From Bacillota bacterium (lineage in GTDB: Bacteria > Planctomycetota > UBA8108 > UBA1146): 36,844 nt of DNA. The DNA lies in NCBI GenBank assembly GCA_003973385.1, contig QNYK01000097.1, forward strand, positions 1 to 36,844, given 5' to 3'. The translations under genes were made by a program, and so were the position numbers. Below, one piece after another: positions 17,889 through 26,542 of the stretch (position 1 is its first letter; every line of letters begins with the position of its first letter). The notes below the pieces were generated by a model. It saw nothing but the letters and a program-made list of their open reading frames with translations, had not been told where the DNA came from and did not search any database.

Positions 17889-18740
17889 TCACAGATCTGT
17901 ATCGATGCAGGCAGTGGCGAACAGCCGCCATGCCTGCGGATTTTCCTTCAGGAACAGAGTCGGTTCGATCAATTCGAGTTCCGCCACCATCGGCTCATCC
18001 TGTTCATCTCTGACCGTATCGACGCGCCCGTACAGGACCGGGCCTGGAGCGCATTCGAGGGCCGCTTGTCCCAGCTCCCGATCATCGCCGAGAACCTGCT
18101 GGACAGTTCCCACATGCTCCTCGGAGCCATTGAAGCGAGGATGCTTCGACACGCAATGAGTCCAGCGTCCTGCGATGAAGACATTGGCCCGTTCACCGCC
18201 ATGATCGACGGAATGGACATAAGGCTGGATCAACAGGTCTCGATCGGCACCATGTTCTTCAACAAACCGGACGGCCCTGGTCGATTCACCCGCTCCGAAT
18301 CGATCTGTGTGCCAGCTCCCAGCAGAAACGGCCGGTTTGAGAACGATCTCATTCCAGCCCTCTTCCTCGATGATCTCCAGGAGGCGATCTGCTCCACTTC
18401 CTGCGGCGAGTACATGGGTCGGAACCACCGGCACCCCCGCAGCGGACAGGTCGAGTAGATATCCCTTGTGGAGATTCCACGTCACCACATCGAGCGGATT
18501 GAACAGTTGCGACTCGCCATCTGCAAAGAGCAGCCAGTTCCTGAACTCCGCCTCTCTCCACGGATAGTCCCAACATGAACGGAGGATCAACCGATCGAAA
18601 CGAGTGAGGTCCACGTCTGGATCATCCCATGCAACCAGTTCAGCGTCGCCCCCTGCAGCGCGGATCGCTTCGATCTGGATCTGCTCATCGGGATCGGGTT
18701 CGGGAATATCCCGACAGGTCACCAGACCGATCAACTTCAA
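17889..18740 (-). CDS. ATP-grasp ligase, DcsG-like
   Basis: The 283-residue cytoplasmic enzyme shows the signature of the family that contains DcsG, the O-ureido-D-serine cyclo-ligase of D-cycloserine synthesis. The signs are LILRSCWDYPWR (51-62), NPLDVVTWNLHKGYL with K92, IVLKPAVSAGSW with K135 (132-143), YGRVDTVRDE (237-246), and the metal-binding run VAELELIEPTLFL with E254, E256 and E259. Its ATG overlaps the stop of the upstream PLP enzyme by 4 nt (ATGA), so the two are co-translated. Most relatives of DcsG have no proven substrate, so cyclisation or peptide-like ligation of a sulfur or seleno amino acid is only a possibility raised by the neighbour. Confidence 0.9.
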   Translation of the reverse strand: MKLIGLVTCRDIPEPDPDEQIQIEAIRAAGGDAELVAWDDPDVDLTRFDRLILRSCWDYPWREAEFRNWLLFADGESQLFNPLDVVTWNLHKGYLLDLSAAGVPVVPTHVLAAGSGADRLLEIIEEEGWNEIVLKPAVSAGSWHTDRFGAGESTRAVRFVEEHGADRDLLIQPYVHSVDHGGERANVFIAGRWTHCVSKHPRFNGSEEHVGTVQQVLGDDRELGQAALECAPGPVLYGRVDTVRDEQDEPMVAELELIEPTLFLKENPQAWRLFATACIDTDL

Positions 18741-19888
18741 ACACGCTCTCCCATCACTGCAGCAAGATCAGCCACCAGATCTGCTGCGTCCTCGACTCCG
18801 CATCCGATCCTCACCAGTGAATCGGGCACACCCATTGCGCGCCTCACCTGCGGATCCACCGCTGCATGGGAAGAACTGGCGGGCCTGATGATCAGTGTCT
18901 CGACGCCACCCATGCTCGGTGCCGTCGCCATGTAGCGCATCGAAGTGGCGATTCGTTCCGCTTCCTCCGCTCCTGCTGCGACATCGAAGGAGAGCACTCC
19001 ACCCGCTCTGCCTCCCATCAATTCGACACAGCGGTGGTGATCGGGGTGGCTCTCGAGACCTGCGTAATTGACCAGAGACACCGCTTCATGCCCTTCGAGG
19101 AAGCGAGAGATCGCGAGCGCATTCTGGCACTGCCTCTCGACCCTCAAAGCCATGGTGCGTAGGCCCCGATGCAGCAGGAAGCAGGCGTGAGCATCGAGAT
19201 GGCCGCCGAGGTGATTGAGGCAGTGATGCACCTCATGAACCAGTTTCGCCTTACCTGCGATGACCCCGGCACAGATGTCCCCGTGTCCGTTCATCGACTT
19301 GGTGGCAGAATGCACCTCGATGTCAAAACCCAGTTCGGCAGGCTTTACCAGCACCGGTGTTGCAAAGGTAGCATCGATCACCGAGACGAGGCCGTGCTCT
19401 CTGGCCCAGGCTGCCACCGCTCGGAGATCGCCGATCCTGCATGTCGGATTCGTGATGACCTCGCAGTACACCACCTTGGCCCCGGCAGGAGGATCTTGCC
19501 ATGTCCCCGGCGAACAGGCGTCGAATCGTTGCACATCGATCCCCCATCGCTGCACTTCACCGCTGAGAAAGCTCTCGGTACCACCGTAGAGTCGGTCCTG
19601 AGCGATGACGGTGTCACCGCTGCCGAGCAGTGTCAGTAGCGTGGAAGTGATCGCTGCCATGCCACTCGAGGAGACCAGTGCCGACTCGGTTCCACATATG
19701 GATGCGAGCTTCTGGTGCAGGTGGTCATGTGTCGGCGTGTTGGAGAGGCGAATGTAGCGACCATCGTGATAGCCACTACCAGGAATCTGTTCGAAGGTAG
19801 CACTCTGGAAGATGGGAGGGACTACTGCGCCGCCAATTCTTGGATCAGGCTCGCCTGCGTGTATCAGTTCTGTCTGGTCGCCTGCCAT
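18737..19888 (-). CDS. Cys/Met metabolism PLP enzyme (cystathionine gamma-synthase/lyase family)
   Basis: The protein is 383 residues from ATG 19888, which has CAGGAGGT 5-12 nt upstream; a frame reaching back to 19939 has no such site. TELIHAGEPDP at the N-terminus, SSSGMAAI (phosphate-binding loop), YGGT, the cofactor Asp in VIDATFATP (172), and the Schiff-base Lys197 in EVHSATKSMNGHGD define the family. The C-terminal GGVETLIIRPASSSHAAVD is the usual substrate-end signature. Members make or break C-S bonds in cystathionine, homocysteine, methionine or O-acyl-homoserine, and sequence alone does not decide which. Coupling to a DcsG-like ligase suggests the product feeds a specialised step rather than general methionine synthesis. 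Confidence 0.93.
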   Translation of the reverse strand: MAGDQTELIHAGEPDPRIGGAVVPPIFQSATFEQIPGSGYHDGRYIRLSNTPTHDHLHQKLASICGTESALVSSSGMAAITSTLLTLLGSGDTVIAQDRLYGGTESFLSGEVQRWGIDVQRFDACSPGTWQDPPAGAKVVYCEVITNPTCRIGDLRAVAAWAREHGLVSVIDATFATPVLVKPAELGFDIEVHSATKSMNGHGDICAGVIAGKAKLVHEVHHCLNHLGGHLDAHACFLLHRGLRTMALRVERQCQNALAISRFLEGHEAVSLVNYAGLESHPDHHRCVELMGGRAGGVLSFDVAAGAEEAERIATSMRYMATAPSMGGVETLIIRPASSSHAAVDPQVRRAMGVPDSLVRIGCGVEDAADLVADLAAVMGERV

Positions 19889-19970
19889 GGTCAGACCTCC
19901 TGTTTCTCTGAAGATGATGCTCTGTCTTGAATGCACCATCTACGGATGCATGTCCTGATCGATGCACGGA

Positions 19971-20912
19971 TCACACTTCACCATCTTCCGACACTGACGT
20001 GACCGGAAGCGCAGCGAGGGATTCTGCCTGAGATGCTGCAGGATGCCTTCGGCTTCGAACCCCGTGGGGACGCCAGGCCGAAGCAGGGTCGAGTGCAGGA
20101 AGCGAATCGGGTGCCAGATCCCCGCGCACGAAGAAGGCGTTGGTGCCTGTCGATTCGACGGCCACAAGCCGATAGCCCTTGCTCCGGCCCAGCGCCTCCA
20201 TCGCCCGCAGACTCGCCCCGTGGTGCCAGCCTCGAAGGTGGCGGCGGTACCTGTCATGATTCGAATCGCCGCATTGCCAGGGTACCGTGCAGCACACATC
20301 AGGGCCGAAGGAGGCATTGACCTCCACGATCACGATGCGCGGCCGACAACGGGTCAACTGACGCCAGATCCAGAAATCAAACCCATCCACATCGATGGAC
20401 AGGACATCGAGATCTTCCCCGGGAATCAGTTCATCCACTGCATCGGGCTGCACTTCCTGCTCGAGAAGTTGCACTCGGTCGGTGGCGCTGCGTGACTGGA
20501 AGAAGGCCCTTGCCCTATCCAGAGCGAGGCGATCTCGATCGACGAGCAGGCCATTCCACCCGAAGCAGCACACCAGCAGAGCCGAGTTGCACTCGATCCC
20601 TTCGCCGCAGCCGATCTCGACGATGTTGTGATCGACCGCCCCCACCTCGGAGAGGATGTGGAGCAACACGCCGTCCTCCCCATTCTGGGAAAATCGGCTC
20701 GCCTCGATCCGCTTGAGATCGACTCCATCGTGGCCATTTCCACACGGTATCGATTGAACACCAGGGTGCAACCGGAGCAGCAACCGTTCGCTGTCGCCCT
20801 GCAGGCGATCCACGCGGCGTTCCAGCGACCGCAGGTCAGGATGCCCGATCCAGCGTCGGGGTATTCTGAGCAGCATGGAGATCCGGTCCCGGATCCTCCT
20901 CAAACCTCGCAT
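19971..20912 (-). CDS. FkbM-like SAM-dependent methyltransferase
   Basis: The protein is 313 residues from ATG 20912, which has TGGAG about 7 nt upstream. A longer frame would run into valS on the other strand. A basic N-terminal stretch (1-60) precedes FSQNGEDGVLL (74-84), VEIGCGEG (98-105, the SAM-binding loop), LLVDRD, and DLDVLSIDVDGFDFWIW (168-183). The latter matches the post-III motif of the FkbM group, which usually methylates hydroxyls of sugars or small natural products. It is divergent from valS, with 163 nt between, and lies 82 nt upstream of the PLP enzyme on the same strand. The three genes FkbM, PLP enzyme and ATP-grasp may therefore form one transcript. The substrate is unknown. 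Confidence 0.82.
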   Translation of the reverse strand: MRGLRRIRDRISMLLRIPRRWIGHPDLRSLERRVDRLQGDSERLLLRLHPGVQSIPCGNGHDGVDLKRIEASRFSQNGEDGVLLHILSEVGAVDHNIVEIGCGEGIECNSALLVCCFGWNGLLVDRDRLALDRARAFFQSRSATDRVQLLEQEVQPDAVDELIPGEDLDVLSIDVDGFDFWIWRQLTRCRPRIVIVEVNASFGPDVCCTVPWQCGDSNHDRYRRHLRGWHHGASLRAMEALGRSKGYRLVAVESTGTNAFFVRGDLAPDSLPALDPASAWRPHGVRSRRHPAASQAESLAALPVTSVSEDGEV

Positions 20913-21075
20913 CACAGGCTCCACTTCTGGCCTGACCGGGTCGCACCAACGGCAGGCGGTTCCCCAACGGTATCCCGACCGGAACCAGGCATCCAGCATG
21001 GCACACCGATCTGCCCGTCTCCCTTGACTTGACCGCAGCAGACCTCGATCCTCGGACGCAGAAAGCCGAGGATGG

Positions 21076-24000
21076 ATGGCACAAGAACTCGCCAAGAATT
21101 TCGACCCCGCAAGCATCGAGCGCAGCGTTTACCAGCGCTGGCTCGAAGCCGGTGCCTTCGATGCCACTCCTGACGACCGGGATGACCGCTATGTCATCAT
21201 GATGCCGCTTCCCAATGTCACCGGAGCACTGCACATGGGACATGCCCTGGACAATGTCATGCAGGATCTCCTCACTCGCTGGCACCGGATGCAAGGTGAC
21301 AACACGCTCTGGATGCCGGGGACTGACCATGCAGGGATCGCAACTCAGGCAGTGGTCGAGAAACGCCTGCTCGAACTGGAGGGGAAAACCCGCCACGACG
21401 TTGGCAGGGATGGCCTCGTGGAAAGGATCTGGGGCTGGAAGAACCAGTACCAGAAACGAATCATCTCCCAGCTGCAGACAATGGGATGCTCCTGTGACTG
21501 GAAGCGCCAGCGATTCACCATGGACGAGACCTGTGCAAGAGCGGTGACATGGACCTTCTTCCGCATGTTCGACGATGGCTTGATTTACCAGGGCAACCGG
21601 ATGGTCAACTGGGATTGTCACCTGCAGACTGCCGTCTCTGACGACGAGATTGAACACCGCAGCGTCGATGGCCACTTCTGGCACCTGCGCTATCCAGTGA
21701 TCGATCCACAACCGGGGGAACCGGAGACGATCGTCGTCGCGACCACGAGACCGGAGACGATGCTCGGGGATACGGCGGTTGCCTGCCACCCCGACCCCTC
21801 TGGAGCCCTCGAAATGCGAATCGAGGACGCAAAGCAACGACTCGAGCGAGCTCCAGATAAGAGCAAGCAAGACATCGAGATGCAGATCGAGCTGCTCAAT
21901 GCGCGCCGCCAGAGTCATCTTCCACTGCTCGAACAGTTCGCCCAGATGGCGAAAGATGGACGAATGATCCGGCTTCCCATCGTCGATCGCGAAATCCCTC
22001 TCATCACCGACGAGTGGGCCAAACCAGAGCTGGGCTCTGGTTGCGTGAAGATCACCCCGGGTCACGACCCCAACGACTACGATGTCTGGACTCGCCACAG
22101 CGATGAGATCGACCTGATCAACATCCTCAACCCTGACGGAACACTCAATGAACACGCTGGACCTTGCTCGGGTCTCGATCGATTCGAGGCACGAAAAGAA
22201 GTGGTCAGTCGCTTCGAGGCTGCTGGGCTGCTCGAGGAGATAGAAGCACGCAACATCGAGGTCGGACATTCCGATCGATCAAAAACCCCGATCGAACCGT
22301 ACCTTTCCCTGCAATGGTTCGTCCAGATGGGCGATGTCGACCAGGGTGTGACCTTCGGCCGTGGCACCGATCTGGAATTTGAAGGTCGAGGCCTCGCACA
22401 GGCAGCCATCGATGCCTGCAGTGGCTGGAAATCCGAGACTGGCAGAACGGTCAACTTCCATCCAGATCCTGAACGCTACAGGAAAACACTGGTCAACTGG
22501 TTGGCAGAAAAGCGTGACTGGTGTATCAGCCGTCAGTTGTGGTGGGGACACCAGATCCCCATCTGGTCCGCCGAACTCGAGCAGAAGCCACTGATCGACC
22601 TTCTCGAAAATCTACACATCGACGAGCGGGACGATGTTCGTGTCCGGTTCGTGGATGGGATCACAAGTCGACCGCTGGCACTTCCAACCGACGCCCCTGA
22701 AGGCGGTGGAAGGATCCTCGTTTGCCTGAGAGATCCATCGACGCAGGGGGCAGATTCGGAACTTCTGGACAGATTCGGATTCGAGCGAGATCCCGATGTT
22801 CTGGACACCTGGTTCTCCAGCGCACTCTGGCCCCACAGCACACTCGGCTGGCCAGACCCGGAGACCGCCTCCGTCGAAGCGGGGCAGAGCCGATTCACCG
22901 AGGGCGACAGGGATACCCTCTCCTACTACTACCCGGGTTCATGCCTCGTCACTGGTCGCGACATCATCACGCTGTGGGTCGCCAGAATGGTGGTGATGGG
23001 CCTCTACAACCTCGGCGACCTGCCTTTTACCGATGTGTTCCTCCACGCCATCATCCTCGACGGCAAGGGTGAAAGGATGAGCAAGTCAAAAGGAAACGGG
23101 ATCGACCCCGTCGACATCATCGAGCGCTACGGTACCGATGCGATGCGTTATGTATTGAGTGAGATGCAGACAGGCACCCAGGACATCCGGCTCCCCGTTC
23201 ATGCGATCAGCCCCTTCACCGCCAACAGCATCGACCTGGCAACAGCGAAGCATGGCCGGAACATCTTCACCTACATCTGTCCGGAAAGTGGCAAGGAATT
23301 TGACGTGCTCGGGACGATGGAAGACGTTCCTGCAGCCAAGCTGATCAGCGACAGATTCGATGTCGGTAGAAACTTCTGCAACAAACTCTGGAATGCAGTC
23401 CGCTTTGCCCTCATGAATCTGGAGGGATACCAGTTCGATCCCGCTCGAGCGGATCAACTTGGCATGGAGGACCGTTGGATCCTGTCGCGGTTGAGCGATG
23501 CCTGCCAGCAAGTGCAACAACAACTGGAAGACTACAACCCCTCAGCGGCCATCGGCATCGCCCGCGAGTTCTTCTGGAATGAACTGTGCGACTGGTACCT
23601 GGAAGCGATCAAACCCCGGCTCAGAGACGGTGGCGAAGATGCTGGCACAGCGCAGCAGGTGCTCGCAACCTGTCTCGATCAGGTGCTACGACTGCTTCAC
23701 CCCTTCGTGCCGTTCGTCACAGAGGAGTTGTGGGGAAGCCTGAGGGAGATAGCCGAGTTGCGAGGCATCGATGCACCGCTCCCTGACCACGAGTTGCTGT
23801 GCCTGGCAAGGTGGCCAGCTGCGGTCTCCAGCTGGCGAGATGTCGCACTCGAGCACACCTTTGATCGAGGTCGTGAACTGATCCGAACCATCCGGGATCT
23901 TCGATCACGCTACAACATCCCGCCACGTGAGCCACTCGAGGTGCGTGTACGAACCACGGCAGAATCGGAGATCAATCTGGGTTCGCTCGAGGGCTTGATA

Positions 24001-24321
24001 TTGCACCTGGGTTGCATCTCATCTCTGACGATCGGACATGACGTGGAACGAACCATCGACAGCGCTGTTTCAGTGTCGAGCGGTGTAGAGGTCTTCGTAC
24101 CAGGGGTGATCGATCTCGAGAAGGAGAAAGTTCGACTGCGAGAACAGGAGAAGCAAACCGAGGGTCGCCTCGATGGTTCTCACAAGAAACTCGCCAATGA
24201 GAATTTCGTCAGCAAGGCTGCTCCCGAGGTGGTCGAGCGAGAAAAGGCCCTGGTCGCCGAACTTGAACAACAGCTGATGACGATCCGGAGCAACATCGAG
24301 GCCCTCAACGCGAATTCCTAG
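21076..24321 (+). CDS. valS: Valyl-tRNA synthetase
   Basis: The 1081-residue class I synthetase charges tRNA-Val in the cytoplasm. The HIGH box appears as HMGH (53-56) in LPNVTGALHMGH, and the KMSKS box as RMSKS (667-671). The editing domain has TTRPETMLGDTAVACHP. The C-terminal 75 residues are a charged coiled coil (DLEKEKVRLREQEKQTEG), which clamps tRNA in this family. It is longer than the usual 880-950 residues. One extra piece is a helical insert in the editing domain at about 250-305, and another lies after the KMSKS loop (KHGRNIFTYICPESGKEFD, near 735). Both look like lineage-type insertions. The gene stands alone, divergent from the methyltransferase gene and followed by a strong hairpin. 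Confidence 0.98.
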   Translation: MAQELAKNFDPASIERSVYQRWLEAGAFDATPDDRDDRYVIMMPLPNVTGALHMGHALDNVMQDLLTRWHRMQGDNTLWMPGTDHAGIATQAVVEKRLLELEGKTRHDVGRDGLVERIWGWKNQYQKRIISQLQTMGCSCDWKRQRFTMDETCARAVTWTFFRMFDDGLIYQGNRMVNWDCHLQTAVSDDEIEHRSVDGHFWHLRYPVIDPQPGEPETIVVATTRPETMLGDTAVACHPDPSGALEMRIEDAKQRLERAPDKSKQDIEMQIELLNARRQSHLPLLEQFAQMAKDGRMIRLPIVDREIPLITDEWAKPELGSGCVKITPGHDPNDYDVWTRHSDEIDLINILNPDGTLNEHAGPCSGLDRFEARKEVVSRFEAAGLLEEIEARNIEVGHSDRSKTPIEPYLSLQWFVQMGDVDQGVTFGRGTDLEFEGRGLAQAAIDACSGWKSETGRTVNFHPDPERYRKTLVNWLAEKRDWCISRQLWWGHQIPIWSAELEQKPLIDLLENLHIDERDDVRVRFVDGITSRPLALPTDAPEGGGRILVCLRDPSTQGADSELLDRFGFERDPDVLDTWFSSALWPHSTLGWPDPETASVEAGQSRFTEGDRDTLSYYYPGSCLVTGRDIITLWVARMVVMGLYNLGDLPFTDVFLHAIILDGKGERMSKSKGNGIDPVDIIERYGTDAMRYVLSEMQTGTQDIRLPVHAISPFTANSIDLATAKHGRNIFTYICPESGKEFDVLGTMEDVPAAKLISDRFDVGRNFCNKLWNAVRFALMNLEGYQFDPARADQLGMEDRWILSRLSDACQQVQQQLEDYNPSAAIGIAREFFWNELCDWYLEAIKPRLRDGGEDAGTAQQVLATCLDQVLRLLHPFVPFVTEELWGSLREIAELRGIDAPLPDHELLCLARWPAAVSSWRDVALEHTFDRGRELIRTIRDLRSRYNIPPREPLEVRVRTTAESEINLGSLEGLILHLGCISSLTIGHDVERTIDSAVSVSSGVEVFVPGVIDLEKEKVRLREQEKQTEGRLDGSHKKLANENFVSKAAPEVVEREKALVAELEQQLMTIRSNIEALNANS

Positions 24322-24388
24322 GGAAAGCCTCATCAGAACAACAACAAAGGAGCACCGCCAGCCGATGCGACCAGTTGTGCCAGAGATG

Positions 24389-24428
24389 AACGAGCCCGAA
24401 ACCGCTTCGAGGCGACTTCGGGCTCGTT
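24389..24428. terminator. Long hairpin between valS and the converging gene
   Basis: AACGAGCCCGAA (24389-24400) pairs exactly with TTCGGGCTCGTT (24417-24428). The 16-nt loop can itself fold (CGC/GCG). On the plus strand the stem runs into TTTG, giving a weak U-run, and it sits 68 nt after the valS stop. On the minus strand it lies 25 nt after the stop of the secretin-like gene. It probably ends both transcripts. Confidence 0.75.
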
Positions 24429-24453
24429 TGTAATCTCGGCTCGATCGAATCAG

Positions 24454-25407
24454 TTACAGGTCAGCTTCTGGCTTCTTGAGCTCCACCTTCGTGATGTCGA
24501 TCAACCAGACGTAGTCGCCCTCGGTCTCGCCATCGGGATGTGGCAAACCACGGATCGCGAGGGTTCGGCCGTACTGGACAACGATGCGTCCGTGCAGCGA
24601 GGTGATTGCCAGCTCCGGAAGTTCCACATCGGTGCCGTTGATTTTCGCGAACTCGGATCCCGTCGACCGCGCGACTTGAGCCTTCCAGGTGACGAGCATC
24701 CGCTCCGGACCGCACTTTCGGACCGTCGCTTCCAGCGTGACGCCCTCGTTCAAAACTTCGATCTTTTTCTCGACGATGCCCGTCTCCTCGTTGCGCTTCG
24801 CATCCGCAACGTAAGCCGACTGTGTGACACGGAGAACGTGGCTCGTCTGCCCTTCGAGCACGCTCAGCTGCGGAAACTGGTGCGCTTTCGCGGTTCGTCC
24901 CGCAAGCGCGGTGCTCAGCCTCTTCGTGTCGATCGCTCGCGAATTCCGTTTCGACTTGCCGTCGAAGCCAAGCGCTGTCAGGAGCACCGGATCACTCGGA
25001 ATCACGCGGGCGTTGATCGCGTAGATATTCGGAGCCCCATCGATTCGCCATTGCCGCAGACTTGCGGAGACATTCTGGTGTGTTTCCATTTCGGCGACGA
25101 CGATCAACTGGCCATTGTGAACTCGAACAGAGTTGCCGGCTTGCTCCCAGCGATCGGGTTGGATGTGAGTTTTTATCAGCTCGACCAGTTCTTCCGCGGA
25201 GATGATCGGGCCATTCAGGTCGTCTTCATCACGGAAGGGATCGCCAAACTCTTCATCGAGGCCGTCGAGACCGAGTTTCGGGGCGGGGAAGTCCCTGGGC
25301 GTATACAGCAGATCACGCACATCGTAGACGCGAATGATCACATCGGCGGCGGCGGCTCCCGTCAGTAGCCCGAGGAGCAGAATCACGATGATCACCGGAA
25401 CCCGCAT
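24454..25407 (-). CDS. Exported secretin-like protein
   Basis: The protein is 317 residues from ATG 25407, which has GAAGAAGGA about 9 nt upstream. A signal peptide (1-21) is followed by VYDVRDLL (27-34), an Asp-rich stretch, and HIQPDRWEQAGNSVRVHNGQ with a following METHQNV segment. That arrangement resembles the N-domains of type II/III secretion secretins in planctomycetes. The C-terminal part, VLNEGVTLEATVR, MLVTWKAQVARS, then IVVQYGRTLAIRGL, resembles the secretin beta-domain repeat. At this length it is much shorter than a true secretin and may not form a pore. It begins 38 nt after the end of the first selenoprotein candidate on the same strand, so all three are likely one operon. Function unknown. 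Confidence 0.75.
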   Translation of the reverse strand: MRVPVIIVILLLGLLTGAAAADVIIRVYDVRDLLYTPRDFPAPKLGLDGLDEEFGDPFRDEDDLNGPIISAEELVELIKTHIQPDRWEQAGNSVRVHNGQLIVVAEMETHQNVSASLRQWRIDGAPNIYAINARVIPSDPVLLTALGFDGKSKRNSRAIDTKRLSTALAGRTAKAHQFPQLSVLEGQTSHVLRVTQSAYVADAKRNEETGIVEKKIEVLNEGVTLEATVRKCGPERMLVTWKAQVARSTGSEFAKINGTDVELPELAITSLHGRIVVQYGRTLAIRGLPHPDGETEGDYVWLIDITKVELKKPEADL

Positions 25408-25445
25408 GTCGTTGGTCCTTCTTCGTCTCAATAGTCAAAAATCGA

Positions 25446-26336
25446 TTACTTCATCAATTTCCGAGCAGCAACAGGAACACGGAACCGATCGATTTCTTCT
25501 GAAGTGTCGATCACATATTCATAGCGAAACACGACATGCTCCACCCCATCAGAAAATGCTGCATCGCCTTTAGCAGACTTTCCATCCTGATTTCGCATGC
25601 CAGTGAGAACCAACAGTTCCAGTCTCCTGGGGTTTCTCGTGGTCGGATCCAGATCGATATCGAGGACGCTCCTGGTCTGGGTCCTGTCCGCACGGGACAG
25701 GTACTCGGAGATACATCAGCCTCCCGACAGGCAACCTGAATTCTGCACCTCGATGAAGTACTGCAGTGCCACTTTTTCCGGAAGGATCACTCGCAAGCGA
25801 TGATAGATCTTCTGTTCTTCCTCGCTGGAACCACCTACTGCGGTTCCACTGCGAGGGGTTACCCGCTTTACCTTGCGCGGCCCGACCGTTGATTCGAGCC
25901 ATTCGACCTTTTTGCCCTTCATGGTGGCATCCATCAGCAGCCGCTCCGGGAACGAGAACAGGCGATCGAGCTTCTTTCCGTCAGCGGTCGACTGGAGAAC
26001 CCGCCAGAGGTCCCCATCCAGCTGGGCACCCTTGTCTAGGGTGCGGAAGATCTTCTGCTCCGGCATGTGCATCAGAGGACCCCGCACGAGGCCAAAGTAA
26101 TCCTCGCTGACCGCCTGATCGATGATCTTGTGGTCCTTGCTGTTGGCCATTCCTCCAGCGATGACAAGACGGGTTGAATAGCCGCTCTTGCTCGAGAGGC
26201 GAAGGAAATCCTTGCTGACACTGCGCAGCGCCTTGATCGGGTCAGGAGCAGACCCGTCTGAAGGAGGGACTGCCGCCTGCAGGCCGACACAGGCCAGCAG
26301 CAGTACCGCCAGGGCGCTTGAAAAGATTCGTTTCAC
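25446..26336 (-). CDS. Putative exported selenoprotein, LolA-like (paralog A, Sec207)
   Basis: A conventional reading stops at TGA 25716-25718 after 206 residues (ending QNSGCLSGG). The same frame then continues without a stop for 89 codons to TAA at 25446. That tail (CISEYLSRADRT, FSDGVEHVVFRYEYVID) clearly matches the tail of the neighbouring paralog, so it is real coding sequence. A SECIS-like hairpin starts 14 nt after the TGA. I therefore annotate one 296-residue protein with Sec207. The start is GTG 26336 with AAAGGAA upstream. The signal sequence ends LLLAC or LQA, so either a lipoprotein or a cleaved export signal. The body has GPLMHMPEQKIFRTLDKGAQ, like a LolA-type beta sandwich. The mature part after position 16 has only C202, U207 and C208, a likely redox site. 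Function unknown. Confidence 0.82.
25683..25701 (-). promoter_or_regulatory. Candidate bacterial SECIS element, paralog A
   Basis: On the coding (minus) strand CCUGUCC pairs perfectly with GGACAGG around a 5-nt loop CGUGC. The stem begins 14 nt after the UGA, so the apical loop starts 21 nt after it. The loop has G at its second position. The accepted bacterial SECIS model wants a short stem, a 3-14 nt loop with G in the first two positions, and 16-37 nt between UGA and loop; all are met. Confidence 0.75.
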
Positions 26337-26517
26337 GGGATGTTCCTTTCAGAGGCACCGACCCCACTGCAAGCCTTCGGGCCTCGATTCATGGATGCTA
26401 GTCTCTCGCCACAACTCCATCCATGAAAACCCCGTATCCGATCCGTGTTGATGGCGGTTCATCCGGTGCCCATCGGGTCAAGAGCGGCTCCCTGTACCCT
26501 CATGTGGCTGGGGCTGG

Positions 26518-26542
26518 TAAATCTGGACAGGTGCCAGATTTA
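26518..26542 (-). terminator. 9-bp hairpin over the stop codon of paralog B
   Basis: TAAATCTGG (26518-26526) is complementary to CCAGATTTA (26534-26542), with loop ACAGGTG. The stem covers the TAA stop of paralog B and lies about 180 nt before paralog A. It may be a weak terminator or an RNA-processing site that sets the ratio of the two proteins. The 203-nt gap also holds an inverted pair TTCATGGATG/CATCCATGAA (about 26389-26429). Confidence 0.45.

Noticed and set aside
20836-22269. Long open frame (477 codons) on the minus strand opposite valS
   Set aside because: valS is certain from its HIGH and KMSKS boxes. The antisense frame has no recognisable motif and is a mirror effect of GC-rich codon use.
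25511-25693. Short minus-strand frame after the TGA of paralog A, which could suggest a frameshifted tail
   Set aside because: It is in a different frame. The tail that matches paralog B is in the original frame, directly after the TGA, so a frameshift is not needed.
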